Shown: positions 21,711 to 33,160 of the stretch, in pieces
How the letters are laid out: each line of letters opens with the position of its first letter
Position numbering within the stretch: the first letter of the stretch is position 1
Source of the DNA: Favolaschia claudopus
Lineage: Eukaryota > Basidiomycota > Agaricomycetes > Agaricales > Mycenaceae
DNA: 64,000 bases
Direction: 5' to 3'
Assembly: GCA_037176885.1 (NCBI GenBank)
Contig: JAWWNJ010000025.1
Coordinates: forward strand, 496,001 to 560,000
The notes under the pieces: model-generated
What the model was told of the DNA's origin: nothing
The model's input: only the letters and a program-made list of their open reading frames with translations
Database searches by the model: none
Program-made: the position numbers and the translations under genes

Positions 21711-23189
21711 GATTGTTAGAGTCTCCCTACGTCTAAAAGTACCACTGTATTCTAACCTTGTTATGACTTTTACTTCCTCAATTATGCAGTACTGTATTAC
21801 TCTATTCTGGACTGTATATGTTACAGTATATCATCATTACCACCACTCACATTATGACAGCCTGGTGTGACTTGGGAGGAGTGGTGTAAATCAATAGAGG
21901 GTGTTATGTGTGAAACAGAAACAGAAACCGAACTGTCTGCTTGCAATCGGGCGAGAGGAGTGCCATTGAATTGTGGAGCAGTTCCAGACTTGCTCGAGGG
22001 ATCGCAAAGTTAGACACAATGAGCGGTGAGAGTGCGATGATGTTGAGGTGGGCAGTGCCAGCAATCCTACGCGTATACCTTGCTCAAAAGCAAGTAACGG
22101 AGCGACAAGAAGCGTATTGCGGAGCAGTGATTTGGAACAGGTTGAGATTGCGGGTTGAAGTGTTGGCATGAGGAGGCTCAAAGAATATTCTAAGCATAGT
22201 GGCTGGAGGGGAATTGTTCATCTGAATCAAATTAAAGGCGTGTAAAAATATATACCGAAGATACCTACCTGGATTTGGGAAGAGATTGTCGCCTAATGTT
22301 TCGTTGTTGGCAGTAGCGTCAGGCGAGGAGGAAGGGATTCATAGAAGGTACGGCAAAGACTGGAGTCAACAGGTCAAAATCAGGCGAGAGACACGTTCGG
22401 GCACTGGATATTGCACTGTGCGGGATAAGCCGTAGTACCACCATGATGTTGCCCGTCCAGTGGGGCACTCATCGACGGTGAAGAGGCTCTTGCCAACCAT
22501 AGAAGCTTCCCATTCTTTATTCGAGGCGCTGCCAGTGGCATTCTTCATGCAGCAGTTAGCTTCTTGGACCTTGGTTAGCTTTCACTGCATTGACGCTTGC
22601 AGGAGATCGTGGAGAGAAAAATGATGGGATAGCAGAGGACGCCGCCGTTGGCCGCCAAAGTTCCTGCACGGTCCGCTTCATTCCCTTACCGCGTCCATGA
22701 ACTTGAAGCAAGAAGCAAGAAAGATGAAGTTGTCAATTACGGACAGTTACGTCACTGTAACGTAACCTTCATGTACACTGTACGTAAGTACGTCCTGATG
22801 ATTTTCCCATCTTCCTCCCGCTTCCGCCACGATGTGCAGCTCAAGATTGTGCACAAAGCATTCAACCGCACTGAACTACATTCTGGATAGCCGCTATCTT
22901 ACTGAGAGCAATACTGAACGGGCTAGAGGCTTTCCGTAAGATTTCTGTTCAGTGGTTTGTAGCTCCGCCATTTTGGCATTTCTGTATGCCAGTTATTCCC
23001 CAAGGATCTGCCTTCTGAACGCTCGCTTTCCACGCGTCTTCGTAGCCGCTGCCTTCCGGCTTCCTGCGCTTGTCCTCCAGTGGTATCCGGTTCACTCAAG
23101 TAGGGAAAGCGACTCGCTGTGCGGACGTGGTTAAATAACCACCCATTGTCAATGTCTTCTCAGCACCCATTATCTCTCCAAACGGATTC
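21711..23189. other. Intergenic, no gene recognised
   Basis: About 1.5 kb. Minus-strand frames at 21891-22181 and 22366-22548 (MKNATGSASNKEWEAS…) have possible GT-AG junctions around 22216-22266 but do not join into a recognisable protein. Near 22750-22775 there is a GTTACGT…ACGTAAC inverted repeat. Possibly remnants of a decayed gene. Confidence 0.3.
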
Positions 23190-23816
23190 CACCGGCTACC
23201 AGTGACTCAAGACGCAACGCGGGCTCACATACTCCTATTTCTGGTCCCCGCTATCTACGTGCCACAAGAGTGCCACAAAACGGTCATCTTGGTCTCACAT
23301 TGGTTCCCGGCGTGCGGTTCTTCTATGTGGCGCAAGCAAGCCCTGTTCTTCGAGGGCTTAGGCTACGCCCCCTGGTTCTCGATCAGCTATACTGGGAGCA
23401 GCTCCCTAGGACGTCGTTGACATCTAGATCTAGGGCTCTCATCGCTGCCCGACGAAGCATACTGACTGATTTTGAGCAGGACAAGGAGTATCTTCGAGCT
23501 GCCTTACTCAGCGGAGGGATGTCTCGACCCCTCTGTTCAATGTTGGTACAGGGCGATGGCGGATCGCGTTTATGCTGAGGATGATTCCTATGCGTTCGAG
23601 ATCGACGTCTGATTCCTCAAAAGAAAATCTGGCACGGCCGCGTACATCCTCCACCAGCCGCTCCAAATCGTCGCCTCCATGGAGGACATTTCCTCAGTAC
23701 CATCGATGGGTGACGCGTACACGAAAGGGCCGTTGACATGGAAAGCGCGCACCGGCGCAGCTCATTGCGGCGCCGAATCTCACCCAGATGAACTGAATGG
23801 TTTCTGCTGGAGTGAG
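23190..23816 (+). pseudogene. Broken copy of the epoxide-hydrolase-like gene
   Basis: Plus-strand sequence aligns by eye to the intact gene at 8731-9928. FHRLPVTQDATRAHILLF matches the N-terminus, TVILVSHWFPACGSSMWRKQ the oxyanion motif (HGFP changed to HWFP), then the sequence jumps from GLGYA almost directly to the LRAALLSGGMS block: the central part with the Asp nucleophile and cap is gone. After PLC, about seven extra bases (near 23537-23543) shift the frame; the last exon AAHCGAESHPDELN with the His is still readable at about 23757-23800 but the C-terminus differs. It is therefore non-functional as a hydrolase. Confidence 0.8.
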
Positions 23817-24648
23817 TCCGTAGTCTGGAATAATAATATTCGCAATGCACCATGTATAAAGTAGCGGATGTTTATAACGTAGAGGCGGTTACTTGTTTTT
23901 GCACAACCCTGGTTGTTGCTCAAGCCAGTGCCAGGCTCATTACGTCATGGACATGACCACTTTGGCATGAACCACCACCACCAACTCCAATTTGGAGTTG
24001 CACGTTCGCGCAACTTCGAAGTTCGCGGTGACATTGACAAGAGCAATTTTCTCTTTTCCTAGATGCCGGCTTATCTTGCTCTCCGTTCTTCGGTCTCGCC
24101 GCATGCTAAAAATCGCGCGTCCGTCCCAAGTTTGCACGCAATTGCCGATTTGCTCGAGCATGGAGTTCTCCAGCAGTCTCTCCAACTCCCTGGCAGGCTG
24201 TCTCAACTGCCCGGGTCGACCTAGTCTCTTCAAGATGGACGCTACAACACATTGGTTCCCGTACTTGCGGTGTGCTGTAGGGGCGACTCGAGCCTTGGTG
24301 CCTCGATAATGTTGGTCTGGCCCAGATTAGTCTCTCATAGACAGACGCCACCACCCTAGGTCCTTTTCGCGGTGTTTTGTAACGACAGTCACCCCTGAAA
24401 GGCTGCGACAAACTGATAATGGTCAGGACTGAGCTTGCCAGAACCTCAGGTAATTTCGATTTCCCGACGGTCGGAGTCGTCTTCACCAAGTTTAAACAGT
24501 AAAAATGACGTTGCATTGTGTTCTGAAGTGAAAGGCTCGCGGCGGCATGCCGTGGAATGCGTTGTTTCTCCGAATTCTGAACCGGCATGCAAACTTTGGT
24601 TTTCGCGCCCCCGCCCCGATGACCTAGTTTATAAGTCAAGAACTGCCA
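23817..24648. other. Intergenic, no gene recognised
   Basis: About 830 bases upstream of the terpene synthase. Frames such as 24106-24639 (minus) and 23992-24309 (plus) have no motif. A perfect small palindrome CAACTCCAAATTGG-type hairpin lies around 23978-24000. Confidence 0.35.
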
Positions 24649-25755
24649 TGGATCTTACAAGGCATCCATGTCTGCTCCTCTCGACATTCCCAGGGTGCGC
24701 TAGCTCTTGCTTCCTACCCCAACTGACTTATTGATCGTGAAATAAGATAAAACAAGCAGTCCTCGACGTACTAGCGGTACTCAAAATTGATCCGTTATCC
24801 CTAAGCCCTTTCGAGGAAACGTCGACATTGGAACCGTTTGTAGTTGAATGCATCCAAGAGGCTCAAAACCGCGATTATCTTCTAGAGCCTATGCGCGTCG
24901 AACATATACGCATCGGCGCCGCCGTGGGTCACTACGTTTGGCTTCTTCCAGGACGTGTGGGACATCAAGTTGCAATACTCGCGTCTCTATTGATGGGGTT
25001 TTACTACTGCGTCGATGACTGCTGTTACGAGTCTCGCTCGCTGGGGGAATATGGCTCGCGTTTGATGTCAAGATCCTCTCAGATAGAGGGCGGGCTCGAC
25101 CACCTCACGGCTCTCAACTCAGAGCTTGCTGACTTGTACAATCCGGTCATTGGAGACCTCCTACGAATATCTCATCAGGCGTATATGATGGGAAATTATC
25201 TCGAAGGCCAAATGAGCGACACAGGAAGCAAGGTTGGTACATCATGTTGTAGTGACCTGCCACTCATTCTTCCAGTGGACCGTGAGCAAGTACGCGCCAG
25301 GGTTCCCTGCCGTTATGAAAACGCTTACCTCGGCCACAATTGCGTTGTACTTGCTGTCATTTCCCCCAGACGCACCTTTCACAAATTACTTACAAACTTT
25401 GCCCGACGGAATCACAATTCACATGAACACTGCGTTCGTTTTACTTCCCTCCGACTACAGAAAATCTGACCCTCTTAGGGATATCATGTCCTACTACAAG
25501 GAAGCCCTTGACGGCGAATTTAATCGCGTGGAGCAGGCCGCGCAGTATCAAGGTTTGAGTGGCCCAGAGATGCTGGGAGAGCTGGTCAAATCCACAGCTG
25601 TATGTCATGAACGAGTCATCCGTTTACTTTCCACATCGGATTCGACGGGACGATTAGCTTCGTGTCATGAGATGGCGATTGCAGGTTTTGTTATCATTCA
25701 GGCCCTCCATCCGCGATACAAGCTTAGGGATTTTGGCATCTTCGCTTTCGAGTAA
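24649..25755 (+). CDS. Terpene cyclase of the TRI5 (trichodiene synthase-like) family
   Basis: The main exon from 24757 reads VLDVLAVLKIDPLSLSPFEE, then ASLLMGFYYCVDDCCYE, where Asp-Asp is the first metal-binding motif (about 25011). A GT-AG intron at about 25233-25276 joins QMSDTGSK to WTVSKYAPGFP. The second motif region is RDIMSYYKEALDGE (25477-25518), and HPRYKL lies near the end before stop 25753-25755. Class I sesquiterpene cyclases of this family ionise farnesyl diphosphate with magnesium. The proposed first exon (ATG 24649-24670, donor GTCTGC) keeps phase but is uncertain. Oddity: in the second motif the residue equal to the first metal-ligand Asn of TRI5 is Arg. Product unknown; nothing here shows a trichothecene pathway. 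Confidence 0.8.
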
Positions 25756-26265
25756 AAAAAGTTGTACTAAGTTGGCGTGGGCAGCAATAAAAAATGAGAG
25801 GTTGTGTTGAGGTCGCGACTGCGAATAAATCTGATTGCGATGAGTCGAACTCGAAAGATCAACTAGTTCCTGACTAAAATCTTTCATATATGGACTAGCG
25901 TCTACTAGCGTCGTGTCGGCCAATAGCCGATCGCGAGTCCTCGCTGATATTGATGACGACCCCGCTTGTTTTCTGCTTTGCGAGCGTAAAGACTACAGCA
26001 AAAACATGGTCAATAGCACTCGTTCCTACCACCCTGGACCCAATTCTCACAGGACCAAGTTGAAGAAGACTACAGCCTACTAGTAGAGAGACTCAGGATA
26101 ATGGTGGGTACCTTGTGATTTTTGACGGCGTTTTCGTCTTCAGGTCGGAAGCGATCTTCCGATTTTCCAATTCAATAGCCTTCCGAGCTTCCGACGGAGG
26201 GACCGGACCGGGTCAGCACAACGGAGTTTCAGAAGACTGGTTGCAGGTTGCCTTATGCCTCTTAG
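25756..26265. other. Intergenic, no gene recognised
   Basis: About 510 bases between the terpene cyclase and the rhodopsin-like gene, same strand. No motif-bearing frame, repeat or RNA gene seen; expected to hold a terminator and a promoter. Confidence 0.4.
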
Positions 26266-27662
26266 ATGCTCAACGGGAAGGACCCTCTCGTCCAGCTGAA
26301 GAGTCAGTAGAACCCGGAACGCTTTGTTTCATTTTTCGAAGGCACTCATGGTCCCATTCGAATCCAGTAACCTCTGCAACATGCAGTTTCGTGGCTCTGG
26401 GCATGACAATTTTTCGGTGCGCCTGTGCTCTTATATAATTTTCGATCTTTTGTCTTAGCTAGCTTGGCTCCGACATAGGTTGTATAAGCGCCGCGGCCGG
26501 TACTGGGCAGACGATTTATGGGCTCTCTTTGCATCGTTGGCTTTGATAGCGCAGGTCGTCGCTGTATTTCTCCATGTGCGTGCATTCAGTCAATATTGTG
26601 GTACGTGCCGTTACAATGCCAATTGAAGGTTCCTCTTCCAAATAACCTGCCGAAGTCGACGGGGGTCGCAGGTAGGAGGACCTTCAAACGATGGAGATGT
26701 CGATGAATGAATTCGCAGTGTACTATCTGATGGCTTTGACTTTTTATGCGGTGATATGGGCGTCTCGACTGAGCATCCTATTCAGCATCATCCGGATCGA
26801 CCCATCTGTTGCCAGACGCAAGCGCCTATCTTGGGCTGCTGTCGCGTTTTTACTTGCGTTTATAATATTGACGGCGCAATTGCTCTGGGTTTGTGAGCCC
26901 AAGCAGGAGTGGAAGAAGGCACCAAATCCTCAATGCCCGTTGCCGCTCCAAGTCGCGGTGCTTCAACTCGTCAGTGAGTGGGATTTCTGTTCAAAGTGGT
27001 GTCTCCTCTCACCCATACATGAAGCGGACATCCTGGCCGATGGGCTCCTCCTGCTTGCCCCAGTGCCGCTATTCCGAAATCTAATCAACAAAGCGTTTCG
27101 ACAGAAACTTACGCTCATCTTTTCCACTTGCGTTGTGACTACGATAGTATGTTCATTGCTTCTTTTTGACGACGAATACTAAGCCGCGTCAGGTCTCCCT
27201 TGTTCATGCCGCCTTCATTCTTCAAAAAGGAGGCATCAAGGTCGTAATTTCGGCCCTGGTCGAGGTAACGAATTTATGTTTTCATCCGATGCCGGTTTGA
27301 CCCCAGAATTTCAGGATTGTTTCAGCCTGATTGTGGCAAACATTCCTGTAGTTGTGACGACGATGGTCGACATCGTCGGCGACGCAGATCAAGTGAGAAC
27401 CAACCGAACCACCCCTTTCAGTGGCATGTTCTGGTGGAGCGACATATCGACTACTGTGCCTGGCGTCTTTAGCGAGGGAAGTATCTTGGCCCTGCGGACA
27501 CCAACTCAGTCGTCTGCACAGCACCACCCGGACGAGATTGAGCTATCGTATCCGAAACTCCCACAAGATTCGGACCCATGGCTTTCATCCGACCTGCCTA
27601 AGGATGGGAGGACTATCGTGAACGACCGTCGAGGTTTCCCCTACCCTACCTCACCTTTATAA
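26266..27662 (+). CDS. Fungal rhodopsin-like multi-pass membrane protein
   Basis: Rebuilt from small exons: MLNGKDPLVQLK (26266-26302), ITSATCSFVALGMTIF (26368-26416), RLYKRRGRYWADDLWALF from 26479, VPLPNNLPKSTGVA, YYLMALTFYAVIWASRLSIL, SWAAVAFLLAFIILTAQLLW, then ADGLLLLAPVPLF, IFSTCVVTTI, VSLVHAAFIL, CFSLIVANIPVVV and a soluble tail with DISTTVPG, ending at TAA 27660-27662. The W-x-D-D after a charged loop, ASRLS in the third helix and about seven hydrophobic segments fit the fungal rhodopsin-like integral membrane family (as in PTH11-related proteins without CFEM). These are presumed receptors or scaffolds in the plasma membrane; function unproven. All junctions keep phase. Confidence 0.8.
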
Positions 27663-27770
27663 CGTTTGTATCCTTATGACAAGATGTATATGTATCTGAA
27701 TCAATAACGATTTGCGATGTCGGGATAGTTGTGTTGGATGCAATATCATGAAATCATTAACGGTGTTTTG

Positions 27771-30700
27771 TCATCTTCGTAGAATACGTGAAATATCTTG
27801 CATGGTCATGAAAGATCCTAATCCAAATCCGGTTTCATCGGTTACTGCGTTTGTCGGAGACTCCAAAGGACCCAAAGTAACAGCGAAAGCGGGGCCAGAT
27901 GTCCGTGGGCCATGCTCTTGTACAAGGGAAACTTGCAAGTTCCTCGGACGGAAGTAGTGTTCGTTCCACAGGCCGATAAATTGCTCGACGTTTTGAGCGG
28001 GGTTGACGGGGCCAGCTTTGGGATCCTCGGTACCGGGAGGTGGCGGAGTTGCAGGACGAGAACGGCTTTTGGGTAGCGGTGTGTTGCCTGCGGCGTTCTC
28101 ATCCTCCAAGACCGGCGAATGTAGTGCCACGAATCCGTTCTTGTTATATTTGGAGGGCCTCACCCGTCCATACGAGGAGTCCGACGAGGGAATCGACCGC
28201 GCACTCAGACGAGGAGGATCAGAGCCGAAACTACCCCCACCCGACCCAGGAGACGCGGGAACGGGGTTATCCGGTCGAGTTGGGGGGACGATGGTGTAAA
28301 CTGGGAGATCATCCTCCGTCTGAGCGAGTGTGAGCTGGCCGTTCCAAGCACTCGAGACATCCTGGCAGGTGAAGTTCAGAGTTGAAGTCAATATGTTTGG
28401 AGGAAGAGAACGTACAAGTATAAATCGACTCCAATCATCGGGAGTAACGGCGCGGGACCATTGGGGATCGGCATAAGCCGCAGATCGAGCTTCAACCTCA
28501 GAAGGGCCAAGCTGCATGACGGTTGAGGATGAGATGGGTAAAGCACACGCAGATTCGGGGGCCCGGAAGAAGGCTGACGGATGCGAAGTTAGGGGTACAG
28601 ACGGCGCCAGCTTTTCGAAATTATCTGGTGGTCGTGATTCAGCTCGAGCCAACGCAGCCAGGGGAGTTGCGTAGGCGCCCCGGGATTGAGCGCTCACACT
28701 ACGCGAAGCATTGAACTGGTCGGGTTTCTCTGAGAGGCGGACGTACGACGACGACGAGGGAGAAGGGACAAAGGAGGCCTGACCACGTATCGCCTCTGTT
28801 GTCCATGCATTGACTGTCCTCATCCACTCCCGGTCCAGTGGATCTCCATATCGATGGAAAGTCCGGACGATGAGGACAAAATAGATTATCCCCAACGCAA
28901 AAACAACAGTGAGAGCAATCCGAGGGCCGAGCGCAGCGCGGAACGATACTGAGAAGTCAACAGCATCTTGGGTTGATCCACTCAGCCATACAAACGACAT
29001 GATGCTAATGAGGAACGTGATGATAGACCTGCAATGGAGTCGGTGGATATTAAGATAGCAAGCAGCTGAAGCTCCTTACCAAGCTAACCACACCGCGGGC
29101 TGGATAAGCAGATGATAATTAGTCACAGTCGGGAAGAAGGATGGGTAGGCGCACCATCGCAAGAAGGACCCAGATATTCCACCATATGTTTGCGGATTGT
29201 TTCTGGGCTTCCTGTTTCCGCACTCATTATGGTGCAGGCTACGGAGAGATTGCCAGGGTACTTACATTCGCAAAGCTGCTGGCCTTGTGCATCTTGCGCA
29301 TAGTCCCAAATCTGATGATGAACATACAACCATACAGGAGGCTCATGAGGGCGCAAATCAACGAGAACAGCGCCGAGGTGCGCGTGATTGGATGAGAAGC
29401 AGCATCGATTTGCAGCAACGTGAGGATGGCTCTGTTCATTGGTGAGATGAAGCACGGCGATCTTTCAGCGTCATCACTCACGACAGGAGGAGGACCGAGA
29501 TGAGATTGAACGTCTTCCACTCGCGCAAGAGCGAGTCAATGAAGCTTTCCCAAGACGCTCGAAAATGGAGCAGGCTTCGCGGTAGCGGCATTGTGTCTGG
29601 ATACGCCATTACTGGCCACATCCTGCTCTCAGAAACATCCCACTGATCAGACTTTGCGCGAGCCATCCGCTTGATGTCCGGTAAGCTCAGCCGTGCGTCT
29701 TCGAATATGCGAGTCACGCGAGAAAAGTATAGTGACGGGATACGCAAGAGGAAATGGAGATACATTTGGCCCGGAAGGAAGTCAAAGAAGATGAGCATCA
29801 CAGCAGATAGGATCGTTTGCAGGGTGGACAACGACGAACTTCGTGTGCTGGTAACAGGGAGAGGCAGGCCAGTATCGGTGGTATGAACGACGGGGGATTC
29901 TGCTACCGTTAAACGAGGAAATCCATACGGCATGGTGGACCGCGGTGGGGCCGGGATAATTGCTGGGATCACTACCACTGTAGGCTGGGGAATCGTCATA
30001 GACGTTGGAGATCTGGACCGCGAGTAAGACCGACAGCGCGAACGGCTCCTACTGCGTTCGCAACAGATCGGTGGTGCGATATAGATAGGCATAGGCGGAG
30101 GAGTTTGACCCGGCACGGTGTACGAGAGGGGAGGAGTATGACTGCGCGACCTTGCCCTCGATCTCGAGCGGCGAACAGACGAGGCTTCACTGGAAACCGA
30201 GGAAGCTGTGAGTCTTGACGGACTGGGCGACCTGGAGGGTCGTTGTGAAGACGGTGATTGCGGAGCACTCGGTTGAATCACGATGGGCTGCGTTCCAGCA
30301 TGCCCTGTCTCCGCTTGTCCATCCGCGACGCCGCTCGTCCCTTCACCCGGTCTCCTATTCTCAGAGAGTGAGCGATGTAACGCGAAGACAGAAAAGAGAT
30401 GCACCCATCGTGAGCGTGAGTCTCGCTGCAAACGAAAGCCATTTAGATGCGTCTGGAATGAATCAATATTGACGTACGGCGGTGGTGCTGGGGTACGCAA
30501 CCTTGCATCCTCAGCGGTAGGTAACGGGGGAAACACAGGAAGCGATTCTGGGGCGGGAAAGTAGGGCGTTGGAGCATAAGCATAGCCTGGTTGAGGAGGT
30601 CGCGGTGCATATTGACCAGCTGGAACGAACTGGGGCATGGTTGGTGGGATGTGGCTATGGTGTTGAGCTCCAGGACCCGGGAACCATTGTGAGGGCTGCG

Positions 30701-31214
30701 CCGGAAATTGAGTGGGGTGATATTGTTGAGCTGGATGCTCGAAAAAGTGGCCAGAGGTAAACTGCTGAGTGGGATACTCTGCAAACTGGGTCGGCCGAGA
30801 GGGTCGCTGCCGCGAAGGACCATGAGCATCGGCACTCGTTTGGCGAACATTTCGACGCCATCGGCCTGGCTCGAACGGATTTACGGCCACAAACAGCGGT
30901 TCTTCATGAGAGGGCTCCGGCTGATATTGTTGGGAACCCCAGTGCGGCGCAGGAGCGCGGGGAGCCTCCCATCTCTCGTGCGGACGAGACGAGTACCAAT
31001 TGCCATGAGATTCTTGATGAGCGGGCGAGCTTTCGCGCTGCCCTACACCATATCCAGCATCTACATTTGGCGCATCCAGGGATTCAAGTGAAATCTGAGT
31101 TGGCTGAGGATTCCTGTTAGCTTCTGCCCAGCCCGAAGTCGATCCACGCGACTCTCTAGGTTGTCTTGTGGGTGAACGCCCTCTTGAGACTACCGACGAC
31201 GCTCTCGAATCCAT
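27771..31214 (-). CDS. Large basidiomycete multi-pass membrane protein with RS-rich region (paralogue A)
   Basis: Start MDSRASSVVSRGRSP at 31214-31212. The N-terminal half is disordered: Pro/Gln/Tyr-rich, then an Arg-Ser-rich tract (RRSRSRARSRS, RSRSRCRSYSRSRSP near 30010-30170). A GT-AG intron at about 30495-30355 removes the VNIDSF… frame. From 29850 the conserved part follows: LPGQMYLHFLLRIPSLYFS, RIFEDARLSLPDIKRMA, SFIDSLLREWKTFN, QIDAASHPITRTSALFSL, LMSLLYGCMFIIRF, NIWWNIWVLLAM, a 20-nt exon PAVWLAW, FLISIMSFVWLSG, ALTVVFALGIIYFVLIV, and a C-terminal FRPRNLQVSLVQE block; stop at 27773-27771. About four to five membrane segments. I do not recognise a named family. It shares order and intron positions with 45144-48449 but lacks the zinc clusters there. 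Confidence 0.82.
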
Positions 31215-33160
31215 GCTCAACGGCGAACGGAAGAAGACCCAGAAGCGGCGTCAATCTGATTTTCATCAGTCGCGTACGCGAACAAGTTCCAGGACAGTCT
31301 AGGACCATTGAGAGGTAGCTTCAAAGCGCAAGACTCGACTCAGTTCAAAGCACAACTCTGTTGCGGACTCTGGGAGTTAGAGGTGAGAGTTAGAGTTGAG
31401 GCGGTCGTTGTGACAGCTGCCACCGTGACAAAAAATATTCGAAAGTTATGATATGTACTAAACGAGTAGAATTTTCAGGTCGTGCACTCTTGCTAGCCCT
31501 AAGACTGCAGCACGACGTTCAACCGCAAATGGGCCCGATGGCCGCTGGGCAGATAACGCGGTTTTCAATGCATCTCCCTCTTACGCACGAACGTTCAATG
31601 ACACCGGGGGTACAAGGAGGGCATCCTGTCGGTCGACCCTGTAATTGCAAATTTCGTCAGCTTATGGTTCAGTGTCACAGGTCTTCAATACCTTCAGACT
31701 TGTACTGGTTGAGGTAGCAAGCTCCTCACCCAGTACGGGCGAAGCAAAGAGGATCATGGCGATCGGAAAAATGCGTCTGAGCTGCATAAATTGCGGGAGG
31801 CAAGGTGAACTGGGTAGTGCGAGGAGTCGTATAGTTGACTAGACGCGGTCTCTTTGGGCCGATTTATAGCGCATAGGTTCGTAAATGGAGAAAGGCACGC
31901 ATCTCCCGCTGGAGAGTGTTTCGTGTACGCGGGAGCACGGTGTCGGTATGGAGAGGCTGAGAGAGGAACAAAAACGCAGGCACGGAATGAAGGGTCTATC
32001 TTGACTTGAGCCTGCAGAATGGGTAGCAGGAAAGATTGAGACCACGCATATAAACAGGATATGGGCAAATTCGGCTTTGCCAGTTGCTGTAGACGATTTA
32101 CGAACGGGCTCCTGCTGCCAATTCCGAGAGGAATTCTAGCGCTTGACGTCTTGTACATATGAGCAAGCGGGATCTGGAATGTTTTTCTGCGGGATCGTTA
32201 GCATATTGTTATTATCAACTTACCAGTTTCGCAATCATCAGGGTAGACGGAATTCCTTGCAGATAAGGCGACTGAAACACGAAAGAGTAGTGCGTCTGAG
32301 AAGATCCGAAACTACTGGTGTTCGAGTTTCTGCGTGAACGCGGCGAGTGACGAACCGACGGCGGACGAGAGGTCTCGAGTCTTTAAATTGGGCTAGCACT
32401 GGCATGCTGGTGAAATGTATTAAGATTTTTCCTACATTCCGTTGTCGACGATTGAGTCGAAATATTGCCCACTGGTTTCGCGAGGAGGCGCCGCACAAGG
32501 ATGGCACCTGATGGCACTTTGACTCTTCAGTTGATACCACTTCGTTGCGACACATTTCTTGCAGATCACCAGTTCTTGACAGGCTCAGCCTTCAGTTCTT
32601 CAACTTCAGTTGGCCTTGAGACGCCCGAGCGCTATCGATTGAGCACCAGAAACACCAGATACTTGGAGGCAACTGAAAAGCACAGTGAGCGAACCAGGAG
32701 TTGTCATGGTAACGCGTTAACGCCACTGATCTTGGATATTGCCGACACAGTTCTGTTCTGTTCAGTTCCAACAGTTCCAACCCCAGGTGTACATTCCGCT
32801 TTTCTTCTCAGTTTCGGATAACAAGAGCAAGAAAAGAACGATCATCAGCCGTAGGTTGTGGTCAAGCTTCGTCGGACTGCCGCAAATTCGGCGGAGGTTA
32901 ACTTGAAGCTTCAAGTTGCCGGGCTCGTTTTTCGCAAATTATCGAACTGTTGGTTCATTAACCCGATAAATGTAAGTCAATCTGTATCCTTCGCGGCAAC
33001 ATGATCTGGCCTCGACGTTTCCCGGACTGAATTACCCCAAGGGAGGTCGGTTCTTTGATTGATACACCCGTGTACGTGTGAGTTGGCTATTTGAACAGTG
33101 TACATAAAGCCTTGTTGCGATCTCTCATCCTCCTCTGCTTTTCCTCTTTCTCCTCGCACG
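31215..33160. other. Intergenic, no gene recognised
   Basis: About 1.9 kb between the divergent membrane-protein and GMC oxidoreductase genes, hence two promoters. Frames such as 31754-32158 (minus) and 32465-32821 (plus) have no motif. Nothing repeat-like stands out beyond short GTTCAG/CAGTTCC motifs around 32750-32790. Confidence 0.4.
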
